Source of the DNA: Burkholderia sp.
Lineage (GTDB): Bacteria > Pseudomonadota > Gammaproteobacteria > Burkholderiales > Burkholderiaceae
Length of the DNA: 64,000 bases
Direction of reading: 5' to 3'
NCBI GenBank assembly: GCA_031253835.1
Contig: JAIRVP010000081.1
Span: 1 to 64,000, forward strand
Shown in pieces: positions 34,503 through 43,058 of the stretch (positions within the stretch are counted from its first letter, which is position 1; the number at the start of each line of letters is the position of its first letter). The notes below the pieces were generated by a model that ran no database searches, was not told the origin of the DNA, and worked only from the letters and a program-made list of their open reading frames with translations. The position numbers and the translations under genes were made by a program.

Positions 34503-35618
34503 TTACTCGGTCTTCAGCTTCGTCCACAGACGGTTCTGCAGACGCATCAGCTCGGGCGGAACCGGCTTGCTGAGGCTCAGCTTGCGGATCACGTCGGCGG
34601 GCGGGAACACGGCCGGATCGCTCGTCACTTCGACGCGCACGAGGGGCCGCGACGACGGCACGGCAGACGGATACGACGTGTCGTTGGTCAGGTTCGCGCT
34701 CTCCTTCTCCGACAGCACGAAGTTCACGAACTTCAGCGCGGCGTCCGGATGCGGCGCATCCTTCGGGATCGCCATCATGTCGAACCACATCGCGCTGCCC
34801 TCGGTCGGGATCACGTACTTGATGTGATACGCCTTCTTCGCGGCAGCCGCCGCGATCCGCGCGGAGTTCACGTCGCCCGACCAGCCGAGCGCGAGGCAGA
34901 TGTCGCCGCCCGCTAGATCGTTGATGTAGCTGCTCGAGTTGAACTGCGTGATGTACGGCCGCACCGTCTTCAGCAGTTCATAGGCGGCCTGGTAGTCGGC
35001 CGGGTTCGTCGTGTTCGGATCCTTCTTCAGGTACACGAACGCCATCCCGAACGCATCGACCGGCGAGTCGAGCACCGACACGCCGCAGCGCTTCAGCTTC
35101 TTCGCGTACTTCGGATCGAACAGCAGCGACCAGCTGTCGAGCGGTGCGTCGCTGCCGAGCGCGGCCTTCACCTTCTCGACGTTCATCCCGAGCCCGTCGG
35201 TGCCCCACGTCCACGGAATGCCGAACTGGTTGCCCGGGTCGTCCTTCGACAGCACCTTCATGATTTCCGGATCGAGCAGCCCGTAGTTCGGCACCTGGCT
35301 CTTGTCGATCTTGCGGTAGATGCCGGCCTGCAGCTGCCGCGCCCAGAAGATGTCGGACGGCACGACGACGTCGTAGCCCGACGTGCCCGACAGCAGCTTC
35401 GCCTGCAGCGTCTCGTTCGAATCGAACTCCTGGTAGACGACCTTGATGCCGGTCGCCTTCTCGAAGTTCGCGATCGTCGCCTTGCCGATCGAGTTGCCCC
35501 AGTTGTACACGTTGACGACGTCCGCCGCGTGCGCGACGGGCGCGCCGGCGCACGCAACACCGCCCAGCGCGAGCGCCGCGCATGCCGCCTTCAGATGATG
35601 TTTCCAGTCCCCTGCCAT
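34503..35618 (-). CDS. potF: periplasmic polyamine-binding protein (PotF/SpuD-like)
   Basis: 371 residues with a signal peptide ending AHAAD (about residue 31). VVNVYNWGNSIGKATIANFEKATGIKV is the family start, cut here by its tryptophan that stacks on the polyamine; GIPWTWGTDGLGMN and DICLALGWSGD are further pocket segments. It binds putrescine, spermidine or agmatine-like cations in the periplasm. No ABC permease or ATPase lies in the window, so it is an orphan component here. The ATG at 35618 has GGAGGA 6 bases upstream. One of the shared 27-bp elements lies 82 bp upstream of the start. Confidence 0.88.
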   Translation of the reverse strand: MAGDWKHHLKAACAALALGGVACAGAPVAHAADVVNVYNWGNSIGKATIANFEKATGIKVVYQEFDSNETLQAKLLSGTSGYDVVVPSDIFWARQLQAGIYRKIDKSQVPNYGLLDPEIMKVLSKDDPGNQFGIPWTWGTDGLGMNVEKVKAALGSDAPLDSWSLLFDPKYAKKLKRCGVSVLDSPVDAFGMAFVYLKKDPNTTNPADYQAAYELLKTVRPYITQFNSSSYINDLAGGDICLALGWSGDVNSARIAAAAAKKAYHIKYVIPTEGSAMWFDMMAIPKDAPHPDAALKFVNFVLSEKESANLTNDTSYPSAVPSSRPLVRVEVTSDPAVFPPADVIRKLSLSKPVPPELMRLQNRLWTKLKTE

Positions 35619-35700
35619 GCTTTCCTCCGTCGATATCATGATCCGTTCGCGATGAACGGGGTGTGCTTCGGTCCGGAAAAATGTAGCCAGAGGAAATTGG

Positions 35701-35727
35701 CCGGTCTGCCCTGCCAATAGGGGGACA
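35701..35727 (-). promoter_or_regulatory. 27-bp shared promoter element, copy 1 (potF)
   Basis: Read leftward: TGTCCCCC, a short centre, then GGGCAGACCGG. It matches the copies before the amidohydrolase and the cupin gene in the GGGCAnACCGG half and the C-tract. It lies 82 bp before the potF start codon. It is the least symmetric of the three. Confidence 0.55.
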
Positions 35728-35830
35728 CGCCGCACAATCGGCGCATCCGGTTCCGGCCGGATGCGCCGACCCGCGAAAACGGAAGCGGATTGAAAGCTTC
35801 CGTCGCCGCTTCGTCAGCCGGAATACGCGG

Positions 35831-37555
35831 TCAGGATGCCTGCATACCCGTGCGCGCACCGAAATCGTCACCGACGTGCGTGATGCGGCCGCCCATCATC
35901 GTCAGCCCGACGTCGATGCGGCCGATGTCGTACTGGCCGACCTCGAACAGGTCGTTCTCGAGCACGACGAGATCCGCGCGCTTGCCCGGCGTCAGCGAGC
36001 CGACCTCGTGCTCCATCCCGAGCTGGTACGCGCCGTGGATCGTGTACGCGGCGATCAGCTGCGGAATGCTCAGGCGCTCGGCGATGTCCGGGAACACCGG
36101 CGCATCGGGCTCGCCCGCGAGCTGGCGCGTGCGGCCCGACTCGATGTGTTCGAGCGGCTTGTGCTGGCAGCGGCACTGGCACGCGAGGCCGTCCATGCCG
36201 ATCGACACCGTCACGCCTTCGTCGAGGAACGTGCGGAACTTGTACATGTTGCTCCAGCGCGCGTGGCCGTAGTGGTCGCGCAGCTGCTCGGTGTACGCGT
36301 CGACCACGCCCCACTGCAGCTGCGTGTTCGCCATCACGCCCGCGCGGCGGAAGCGCGGGATGTCGTCCGGATGCGTGAGGAACGCGTGCGTAATCACGTG
36401 GCGGCGGTCGCGCGGCGGGTTCGAGCGGTTGACCTCGTCGAAGCCGTCGAGCGCCATCCGTACCGCCGCATCGCCGACGCAATGGACCATCACGTTCGCG
36501 TTCGCGCGATCGGCCTCGACCAGGTAGCGGTTGAACGTGTCGGCCGGCATCGTCGGCGCGCCGCAGGTGTCGGGGCGGTCCGCGTACGGTTCGAGCAGGT
36601 ACGCGGTGTGGTTCGCCTCGGTGCCGTCGAGGAACAGCTTCAGCGCGCGCGCCTTCACGAGCGGCGAATCGTACTGCTCGCGATACCGGACGAGCGTGCC
36701 GACCGGGTCGTCGATCTCGCCGATCACCGCGACGCTGCCGACCACGCGCAGCTTCAGGTCGCCCGCGCGCTCCATCGTCTGCAGCGTCTCGTACAGCAGC
36801 GACTGGTCGCCGCTCGCATCGAAGAAGCCCGCATCGAACACGGTCGTCACGCCGGCCGCGCACAGCTTCTTCTGCCATGGCGGAATCGACTTCAGGTACA
36901 GGTCGATGCCGGTCGGCAGCAGGCCGGCCGCGCTGATCCGCTGCATCAGCAGCGAGTACGCGGCGCCGTCGACGATCAGGCCGGTCGGCTCGCCCGTCAC
37001 CGCATCCTTCTCGAACCAGCTCGCGCCCTCCTGCACCGGCGGCGTCGACGCGTCGATGCCGGCGATCTCCAGCGCCTTCGAGTTCACCCACATCGAATGG
37101 AAATCGGTCGACAGCAGGCACACCGGGCGATCCGCGCAGATCGCGTCGAGCGTCTCCTTGCGCAGCATCGCCGGCGGGATCGTCGCCTGCACCCAGCCCA
37201 TCCCGGTGATCGCCGGCTCGTCCGGATGCGCTTCGACGTAGGCGCGCAGCGCGCCGAGCACCTTCTGCGGATCCTCGTGGTTCACGAACGCCTGGAACGC
37301 GAACGCGGTCGTCTCGAAGTGCCAGTGCGACTCGACGAAGCCCGGCAGCACGAGCCGTCCACCCGCGTCGACGACCTGCGTGTCCGCGCCGACGTACGCC
37401 TGCACGGCCGCCGTGTCGCCGACGTGGACGATCCGGCCGTCGCGCACGGCGACGGCCTGCGCCCACGGCTTGTGCGGATCGACGGTGTAGACCTTCGCGT
37501 GGGTCAGAACGAAATCCGCCGGGGTCGCGGCGGCCTGCGTCGGTTGAATCTGCAT
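35831..37555 (-). CDS. YtcJ-like metal-dependent amidohydrolase
   Basis: 574 residues, an amidohydrolase-3 type enzyme. The N-terminal beta sandwich (ADFVLTHAKVYTVD) leads into the barrel with VLPGFVESHWHFE (His77, His79 as metal ligands). Later barrel motifs include VMVHCVGDAAV and VITHAFLTHPDD. The C-terminus returns to the small domain (LTPGKRADLVVLENDLF). Relatives hydrolyse N-acyl or N-formyl bonds, but no substrate can be read. The ATG at 37555 has AGGA 6 bases upstream. It is divergent from the first LuxR-type regulator. Confidence 0.85.
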   Translation of the reverse strand: MQIQPTQAAATPADFVLTHAKVYTVDPHKPWAQAVAVRDGRIVHVGDTAAVQAYVGADTQVVDAGGRLVLPGFVESHWHFETTAFAFQAFVNHEDPQKVLGALRAYVEAHPDEPAITGMGWVQATIPPAMLRKETLDAICADRPVCLLSTDFHSMWVNSKALEIAGIDASTPPVQEGASWFEKDAVTGEPTGLIVDGAAYSLLMQRISAAGLLPTGIDLYLKSIPPWQKKLCAAGVTTVFDAGFFDASGDQSLLYETLQTMERAGDLKLRVVGSVAVIGEIDDPVGTLVRYREQYDSPLVKARALKLFLDGTEANHTAYLLEPYADRPDTCGAPTMPADTFNRYLVEADRANANVMVHCVGDAAVRMALDGFDEVNRSNPPRDRRHVITHAFLTHPDDIPRFRRAGVMANTQLQWGVVDAYTEQLRDHYGHARWSNMYKFRTFLDEGVTVSIGMDGLACQCRCQHKPLEHIESGRTRQLAGEPDAPVFPDIAERLSIPQLIAAYTIHGAYQLGMEHEVGSLTPGKRADLVVLENDLFEVGQYDIGRIDVGLTMMGGRITHVGDDFGARTGMQAS

Positions 37556-37616
37556 TGCCTGTCCTTTCTGGTCATCAGGTTTTCGAAGCGCTTTCACTAT
37601 AGGCAGACGATTGGCA

Positions 37617-37643
37617 CCGGTATGCCCCCCCGCCAAGGGGGCT
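37617..37643 (-). promoter_or_regulatory. 27-bp shared promoter element, copy 2 (amidohydrolase)
   Basis: Read leftward: AGCCCCCTTGG, a G tract, then GGGCATACCGG. It ends 61 bp before the amidohydrolase start and also lies in the divergent region of the first LuxR-type gene. C-tract and G-tract form an inverted repeat around a TTGGC centre. Confidence 0.6.
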
Positions 37644-37793
37644 TCGGCGAATTCCGGCCGCCGCGTGCAGAGTCTTGTCATCGTTTTGGGGACAACGCCC
37701 GAAATCCGCCGGGTGGATCCGGTGAATTCCCGGCTGACGCCTGCGCGGCGTTCGCGTAACGTCGCGCTGTCCCTTGACCGCCCCCGCCCGACC

Positions 37794-38624
37794 ATGCGAC
37801 TTCTCCAGCCCGACCCTGCCGCCCGCGGCCACTACCTGATCGGCGTGCGTCCCGACTCGCTCGGCGCGACGTTACGCGCGGTCGGCACGCCGGATTTCGT
37901 CGGCGCGGTCACGGAATTCGTCAACGACAGCATCGACGCCGACGCCGTGCACCTCGAACGCTGGCGCGCGGACACGGGCAGCACGTCGGGCTTCGTGGTC
38001 GAATGGCTCGGCAGCGGCAGCCTGCGCTTCGCGGCCGATACGCTGCGCGTGATGGATGTCTACTACCAGGACTATTGCCAGGCCGACCCGCTGGTCGCGC
38101 CGCTGCGCGGCAAGGCCGGCACGCTGCTCGTGCAGCGCCATGTCGACGGCATCGCGCAAGGCGAGTTCCGCCGGCGGATCTTCGACGAACCCGGCATCGG
38201 GCAGGAATGCCTGCTCGTGCACGGCAGCGCGCACCTGCAGTACGCGCTCGGGCTCGCGCGCACCGTCGGGCGCGCCGCGTTCACGACGGACGAGCTGTTC
38301 CACTTCCGCCAGATGGTCGACCTGCTGTTCCCGATGTTCGAGCTGCATGCGCGCACCTGCGCGGCGCGGCGCGTGGCGGCGGTGTCGGTGAATGTCGAAT
38401 CGCAGGCGAGCTTCGATGCACGCCTCGAACGGCAGGATGTGCAGCTGTCGCGCCGCGAGCACGAGATCTGCCGGCTGATGCTGTGCGGGCGCTCGGTGCC
38501 CGAGGCCGCGCAGCAGCTCGACGTGAAGCTGTCGACGGCCGAGTCGTACGTGAAGCGCGCGTTCGCGAAGCTCGGCGTGCGCACCCGCCGCGAGCTGTTC
38601 GACTGGGTGCTCGTGGACTGCTGA
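37794..38624 (+). CDS. LuxR-type transcriptional regulator (paralog 1)
   Basis: 276 residues. The C-terminal ~60 residues are a LuxR helix-turn-helix: LSRREHEICRLMLCGRSVPEAAQQL then LSTAESYVKRAFAKLGVRTRREL. The N-terminal ~200 residues show no acyl-homoserine-lactone domain, receiver domain or ATPase. They are shared with the regulator at 43059: VGTPDFV, YYQDYCQADPLVAPLRGKAGT, GEFRRRIFDE, LLFPMFELHA. A sensor for an island metabolite is likely. Divergent from the amidohydrolase, with a 27-bp element between them. Confidence 0.85.
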   Translation: MRLLQPDPAARGHYLIGVRPDSLGATLRAVGTPDFVGAVTEFVNDSIDADAVHLERWRADTGSTSGFVVEWLGSGSLRFAADTLRVMDVYYQDYCQADPLVAPLRGKAGTLLVQRHVDGIAQGEFRRRIFDEPGIGQECLLVHGSAHLQYALGLARTVGRAAFTTDELFHFRQMVDLLFPMFELHARTCAARRVAAVSVNVESQASFDARLERQDVQLSRREHEICRLMLCGRSVPEAAQQLDVKLSTAESYVKRAFAKLGVRTRRELFDWVLVDC

Positions 38625-38641
38625 ACGCGTCGCCTGCGCGC

Positions 38642-39562
38642 TTACGCGGCCAGCGCGGCCGCCTTGATGTTGAACGCGCGCAGCAGGTCCTCGCAGAATG
38701 CGTCGACGATCGGCTTGTCGCTCGTACTGCGCTTCATCGCGAGATGCAGCGGCACGTCGAAGCTGAACGTCGTGCGGCCGACGGCCTTCACGAGCCCGCG
38801 CTGCTCGAACGGTTCCGCGTAGTGCGCGGGCAGGTAGCCGAGATGGCCGCCCGACAGGATCAGGATCGTCGCGGCCTCGATGCTGTCCGCACTCGCGGTC
38901 ACGCGCCGCTCCGGCAGCGGATACTGCTCCTCCGGCACCGGATAGGTGCGCCACACCCAGTCGTGCAGTTGCAGGTCGTCGGCCGTCACGGGCCGCGACG
39001 CATGGAACAGCGGATGCCCGCGCCCGCAGTAGATCACCTGCTGCTCGGTGAACAGCGGCGTATAGAGCAGGCCCGGCACGCGATGCCAGAAATAGCCGAT
39101 CGCGAGATCGAGCTGGTTGTTGACGAGGCTTTCCTCGAGCTCCTGCGGCGATGCAACCTTCATCGAGAACGTGACGGCCTGGTCGCGCTTGCGGAACGCG
39201 CCGATCGCGTCGGCCACGCGTGCGTTCTCGACGAGCGGTGCCTGCCCGATCAACCCGATCGACAGCGTGCCGACCAGCTTGCGGTCGATGTCGCGCACGC
39301 GCGCGACGAATTCGGACGTCGCCGCGACGAGCGTGCGCGCGGTGGCCGCGAAGCGCTCGCCCTTCGACGTCAGGCGAAACCCGCCGCGCCCGCGATCGCA
39401 CAGCTTGAAGCCGACGCGCGCCTCGAGCGCCGACAGTTGCGTGCTGATGGTCGACTGCCGCACGCCGAGCGACGCCTCGGCGGCCGTGATGCCGCGTGCG
39501 TCGACGACGGCCAGGAAGACCCGGATGAGCCGGAGATCGAGATCGGTGGTATTCGAAAACAT
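38642..39562 (-). CDS. LysR-family transcriptional regulator
   Basis: 306 residues. The N-terminal winged helix reads LRLIRVFLAVVDARGITAAEASLGVRQSTISTQLSALEARVG (positions 10-52, given as its HTH). Asn is replaced by Arg in the usual SQPAVS stretch, here RQSTIS. The periplasmic-binding-like effector domain covers about 90-300, with GTLSIGLIG. Effector unknown. It is transcribed in the same direction as the MFS/oxidoreductase/cupin genes upstream, with a 131-bp gap, and probably regulates island genes. Confidence 0.87.
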   Translation of the reverse strand: MFSNTTDLDLRLIRVFLAVVDARGITAAEASLGVRQSTISTQLSALEARVGFKLCDRGRGGFRLTSKGERFAATARTLVAATSEFVARVRDIDRKLVGTLSIGLIGQAPLVENARVADAIGAFRKRDQAVTFSMKVASPQELEESLVNNQLDLAIGYFWHRVPGLLYTPLFTEQQVIYCGRGHPLFHASRPVTADDLQLHDWVWRTYPVPEEQYPLPERRVTASADSIEAATILILSGGHLGYLPAHYAEPFEQRGLVKAVGRTTFSFDVPLHLAMKRSTSDKPIVDAFCEDLLRAFNIKAAALAA

Positions 39563-39693
39563 GCGTCAAGCCGCTGCGCGTACGCGCGTTGCCCGGCCGG
39601 CACGACGCGCTTCACGCGCCCCGCCCGCCGCCTTCGCCGATGAACCGAACCGGACGCACGCCGCCATCGGCAGCGGCGCGCGTCGCAACCCCG

Positions 39694-40884
39694 TTACTCC
39701 GATGCCACCGCGAGCGCGCGCTCCATGCCGAACACGGCCGGCCGCAGCCGCCCGTAGCAGAGGAACGCCACCGCGCACAGCACGATCGCCGCGATCAGCG
39801 CCGACTGCGTGCCCGCGCTCTCGATCAGCGAACCGCCGGCGACCGAACCGACGCCATAGCCGAGTGCGACGCAGCCCGGCGACAGCGCCGCCGACTTGCC
39901 GATCAGGTCGTACTGCGGAATGGTCGCGTAGATCAGCAGCGCGCCGCCGGTCCAGCAGCCGATGAACACGATCGCGCCGAGCGTGAACGTCGCGACCGAC
40001 GCCGGCATCGCGAGCAGCACGGCCGCGACCGCGCAGCCGCCGAGGTTCACGAGCGTCCAGCGGCGCAGGCCCGCACCGGCCCCGAGCTTCGGCATCGCCG
40101 CGCAGATCACGAGGCTCGCGATGTTCGCGATGCCGAGCACGAGCGACACCGACTTGCCGCTCAGGCCCGCATCGGTGCCGATCTTCTCGAGGAAGGTCCA
40201 CACGACGCCGACACCGCCGTACAGCGCGAGCTGCGCGCACAGCACGAGCATCGCGCCCTTGCGGTCGATGCGGCCGGCGACACCGACCGGCGTCGGCGCG
40301 GCCATCGTTTCGCCGCGGCGAAACAGCGGCGTCGCGAGCACGAACATGCCGAGCACGCACGCGACGAAGCCGAACACGCCGTGCGCGCCCCACGTGCCGC
40401 TCAGCATCGGGAAGATATACGCGAGCAACACCATGCTCCACATCACCTGCCCCATCAGCATGATCCCGAGATTGCGTTCCGGCGCGCGCGAGTACGACAG
40501 GTAGCGCAATGCGATGCCGTTCAGCCCGCCCGAGCCGACGCCCGCGATGAACTGCAATGTCGAATACGCGACGAGCCCGTGCGTCGCGAGCGTGCCGAGG
40601 TTCGCGCCGGCCGCGAGCGTCACCGCGCCCGCGAGCACGAGCCGGACCGGCTGGCGGCCGAGCACGAACGCGACGAGCAGCGTGCCCGACGATTCGCCGA
40701 GCACCTCGATGAAGCTCGACAGCCCGAGCGCGGCTTCGCCGAAGCCCCAATGGCGTTCGACCTGCCCGACGATCGCCGGCAGGCCGAGAAAGACCGTCGG
40801 CCCGAGAATGCCGAGCAGCAGCATCACGACGACGAACAGCGCGCTTTCCTGTCGCGCTTCATCCTGCAGATTCACCACGTTCAT
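39694..40884 (-). CDS. MFS transporter in the amine-catabolic operon
   Basis: 396 residues with about twelve membrane segments. GVGSGGLNGIALRYLSY and MLMGQVMWSMVLLAY are hydrophobic family-type segments, and VLGRQPVRLVLAG marks the loop 2-3 position. The small size fits MFS carriers of amines or sugars. It follows the FAD oxidoreductase gene by 87 bp on the same strand, so import or export of the amine substrate is the best guess. Confidence 0.8.
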   Translation of the reverse strand: MNVVNLQDEARQESALFVVVMLLLGILGPTVFLGLPAIVGQVERHWGFGEAALGLSSFIEVLGESSGTLLVAFVLGRQPVRLVLAGAVTLAAGANLGTLATHGLVAYSTLQFIAGVGSGGLNGIALRYLSYSRAPERNLGIMLMGQVMWSMVLLAYIFPMLSGTWGAHGVFGFVACVLGMFVLATPLFRRGETMAAPTPVGVAGRIDRKGAMLVLCAQLALYGGVGVVWTFLEKIGTDAGLSGKSVSLVLGIANIASLVICAAMPKLGAGAGLRRWTLVNLGGCAVAAVLLAMPASVATFTLGAIVFIGCWTGGALLIYATIPQYDLIGKSAALSPGCVALGYGVGSVAGGSLIESAGTQSALIAAIVLCAVAFLCYGRLRPAVFGMERALAVASE

Positions 40885-40971
40885 TCGATGTCTCTCTCCG
40901 TGTCCGCCGTGCGGACCGTCTCCTCGGGGGAGCCTGGTATGGCGGCGGCCCGGCCCGGGCCGCCGTGGCGC

Positions 40972-42444
40972 TTACATCGGGAAGCCCATCGCCTTCAGGC
41001 CGCTGATCCACGCGCGCTTCCAGCCGCCTTCGGCATCCGCGCCGTCGAACGCATGGAACGTGATCTTCGCGGCGACCCAGCGCATCGGCTCCGGCGGAAT
41101 GTAGCTCGGGCTCTGGTTCGCGATGTCGAGCTTGCGCTCGGGGCTGTCGCGGTCGAACAGGATGTTCAGCCCCATGAACGCGCCGAACCGGCTCGCCGCG
41201 ACGCCGAAGCCCGTATAGCCGGCGACGAACACGGCCTTGTCGCCGAGATAGCGCTTCGCGAACACCGAGCCGCGCGAGCAGTAGTCGATCGGGCCGCCCC
41301 ACGCGTGCGAGAAGCGCACGTCGCTCAGTTGCGGGAACGTGCGGTAGAACGCTTCCGCGAGCCGGTAGTACGTTTCGCGCTGGCCGTCCTGGTGCGGTTC
41401 CGGATCGCCGTCGAAGTGATAGCTGACGAGGCCGCCGAAGATGATGTTGTTGTGCTTCGTCAACCGGAAATAGTTGAGCTGCGTGCGCGTGTCGTACACG
41501 CCCTGGCGATTCTTCCAGCCGATCCGCGCGAGCTGCTCGTCGGTCAGCGGCTCGGTGGCGAGCACGTGGTCGCGCACCTGCATCACGCGGCGGTTGATGT
41601 CGGGAATCCCGACCTTCGCGGTACCGCTGCCGAACACGACGCGCGGCGCGCGCACGCTGCCCTTCGGCGTCTTCACGAACACCGTGCTGCCTTCGTCGGT
41701 CACGGTCGTCAGCGGCGTGTGCTCGTACAGCTTCACGCCGAGCGACAGCGCCGCGCGCTTCAGCCCCCATGCGAGCTTCGCCGGATGCACGATGCCGCTG
41801 CGGTTGCGCGACCACAGTGCACCCGCGAACATCGGCGAATTCAGCTGTTCGAGCGTTTCCTCGCGGTTCAGCAGCACGACGTCGTGGCCGTACTCGCGAT
41901 GCAGGTCGTAGTCGCCCTTCAGGTGCGCGATGTGCTCGGGATCGACCGCGACCGTCATCTCGCCGTTCCATTCGATATCGGCGTCGATGTCGTAGCGCTT
42001 CAGCGTTTCCTCGAAGCCATCGAGGTTGTGATGGCCGAACGTCTCGAGCTCCGCGATGTCGTTCGGGAACACGCGCACCGCGTTCGGCAGCCCGTGCATC
42101 ACCGACGTCGAGATGATCCCGCCCGCGCGGCCCGATGCGCCGTGCGCGACCTTGCCGGCCTCGATCAGCACCACGTTCAGGTGCGGCATCTGTTCCTTCG
42201 CCTGCACGGCCGACCACAGCCCCGTGAAACCGCCGCCGACGATCAGCAGGTCGGCCGTCACGTCGCCGACGAGTTCCGGCTCGGTGGCCGGCGCGGCCGG
42301 GTTGTCGAGCCAGTAAGGGAACAGCTTCGTATTCGCGAGCGCCGCCTCGACGCCCAGCGCGACCGGCGCGCCACGCAGCGCGTGCGCCTGCACCGGCGCA
42401 GTCTGTTTTGCTTCGTTGACTTCCATTTCCATGATCCCAGCCAT
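40972..42444 (-). CDS. FAD-dependent amine oxidoreductase (PuuB/OrdL-like)
   Basis: 490 residues of the DAO fold. The FAD dinucleotide motif is LLIVGGGFTGLWSAVQA (about 67-83), followed by VVLIEAGKVAHGASGRAGG. Late motifs are FVAGYTGFGVAASRFGAF and AWGGPIDYCSRG. The closest family known to me is gamma-glutamylputrescine oxidase and related amine oxidoreductases, which convert an amine to an aldehyde. The downstream aldehyde dehydrogenase at 45.1 kb would use the product. The start is uncertain: ATG at 42444, 42432 or 42426 are all possible and none has an ideal ribosome site. Confidence 0.85.
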   Translation of the reverse strand: MAGIMEMEVNEAKQTAPVQAHALRGAPVALGVEAALANTKLFPYWLDNPAAPATEPELVGDVTADLLIVGGGFTGLWSAVQAKEQMPHLNVVLIEAGKVAHGASGRAGGIISTSVMHGLPNAVRVFPNDIAELETFGHHNLDGFEETLKRYDIDADIEWNGEMTVAVDPEHIAHLKGDYDLHREYGHDVVLLNREETLEQLNSPMFAGALWSRNRSGIVHPAKLAWGLKRAALSLGVKLYEHTPLTTVTDEGSTVFVKTPKGSVRAPRVVFGSGTAKVGIPDINRRVMQVRDHVLATEPLTDEQLARIGWKNRQGVYDTRTQLNYFRLTKHNNIIFGGLVSYHFDGDPEPHQDGQRETYYRLAEAFYRTFPQLSDVRFSHAWGGPIDYCSRGSVFAKRYLGDKAVFVAGYTGFGVAASRFGAFMGLNILFDRDSPERKLDIANQSPSYIPPEPMRWVAAKITFHAFDGADAEGGWKRAWISGLKAMGFPM

Positions 42445-42516
42445 CACACGCGGAAACGAAACCGCCGCCGGGTTCGCGTCACACGGACGACGACACCACG
42501 GCGGCGGCTTCGGACA

Positions 42517-42861
42517 TCACGACTTCTCGAGCAGCACGTAGAACTTCTTCGCGTCCTCGATCGTCTCCCAGCGGCCCGCGAAGCCGGCCGGCAGCAGGTA
42601 GCCCTGGCCCGGCGTGAATTCCTTGCGGTTGCCTTCGACGTCGGTCAGCGCGATCCGGCCCTCGACGAGCCACACGGCCTCGTCGGCTGCCGTTTCCGGG
42701 AACTCCACCGAGCCGACCTTGCCTTCCCACCAGCCGATGAGGTAGTTGCCGCTCTTGCCTTCGGCCGCGCGCCAGTCGCTTTCGTCCATCCCGAAGTCGA
42801 GCTTCGTGAATTCGCCCACGCCTGCGCCCAGCGGCAGGATGTCCTTGATCAGTTTGGTCAT
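42517..42861 (-). CDS. cupin protein (Cupin_3/DUF861 type)
   Basis: 114 residues, a single beta barrel. EFPETAADEAVWLVEGRIALTDVEGNRKEF holds the first cupin motif region and YLLPAGFAGRWETIEDAKKFYVL the second; the usual metal-binding histidines are mostly absent, as in many Cupin_3 proteins found beside amine oxidoreductases. Its role may be to bind an amine or aldehyde intermediate. The ATG at 42861 replaces a TTG-initiated longer frame. First gene of the leftward cupin-oxidoreductase-MFS operon. Confidence 0.75.
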   Translation of the reverse strand: MTKLIKDILPLGAGVGEFTKLDFGMDESDWRAAEGKSGNYLIGWWEGKVGSVEFPETAADEAVWLVEGRIALTDVEGNRKEFTPGQGYLLPAGFAGRWETIEDAKKFYVLLEKS

Positions 42862-42920
42862 CAGAATCGTTCGTCTCTCGATTGAAAAAAGCAGAGACAA
42901 AGTTACTCATTTACACTGCC

Positions 42921-42947
42921 CCGGTATGCCCCCCTCCAGGGGGGACA
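42921..42947 (-). promoter_or_regulatory. 27-bp shared promoter element, copy 3 (cupin operon)
   Basis: Read leftward: TGTCCCCCCTGGA, then a G tract ending GGGCATACCGG. The core is a perfect inverted repeat of six C, TGGA, six G. It ends 59 bp before the cupin start, nearly the same distance as copy 2, and is divergent from the second LuxR-type gene. Confidence 0.65.
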
Positions 42948-43058
42948 AGCGATGTTTTGCAGGGCAAACGAGTCGGCAGGACAACCGGCGGTGTTTCCCC
43001 CTAATGACGTTTTCCGTTGCCGACGCTACAATCGCGCCGCTTTTCACCGGGGAACCGC

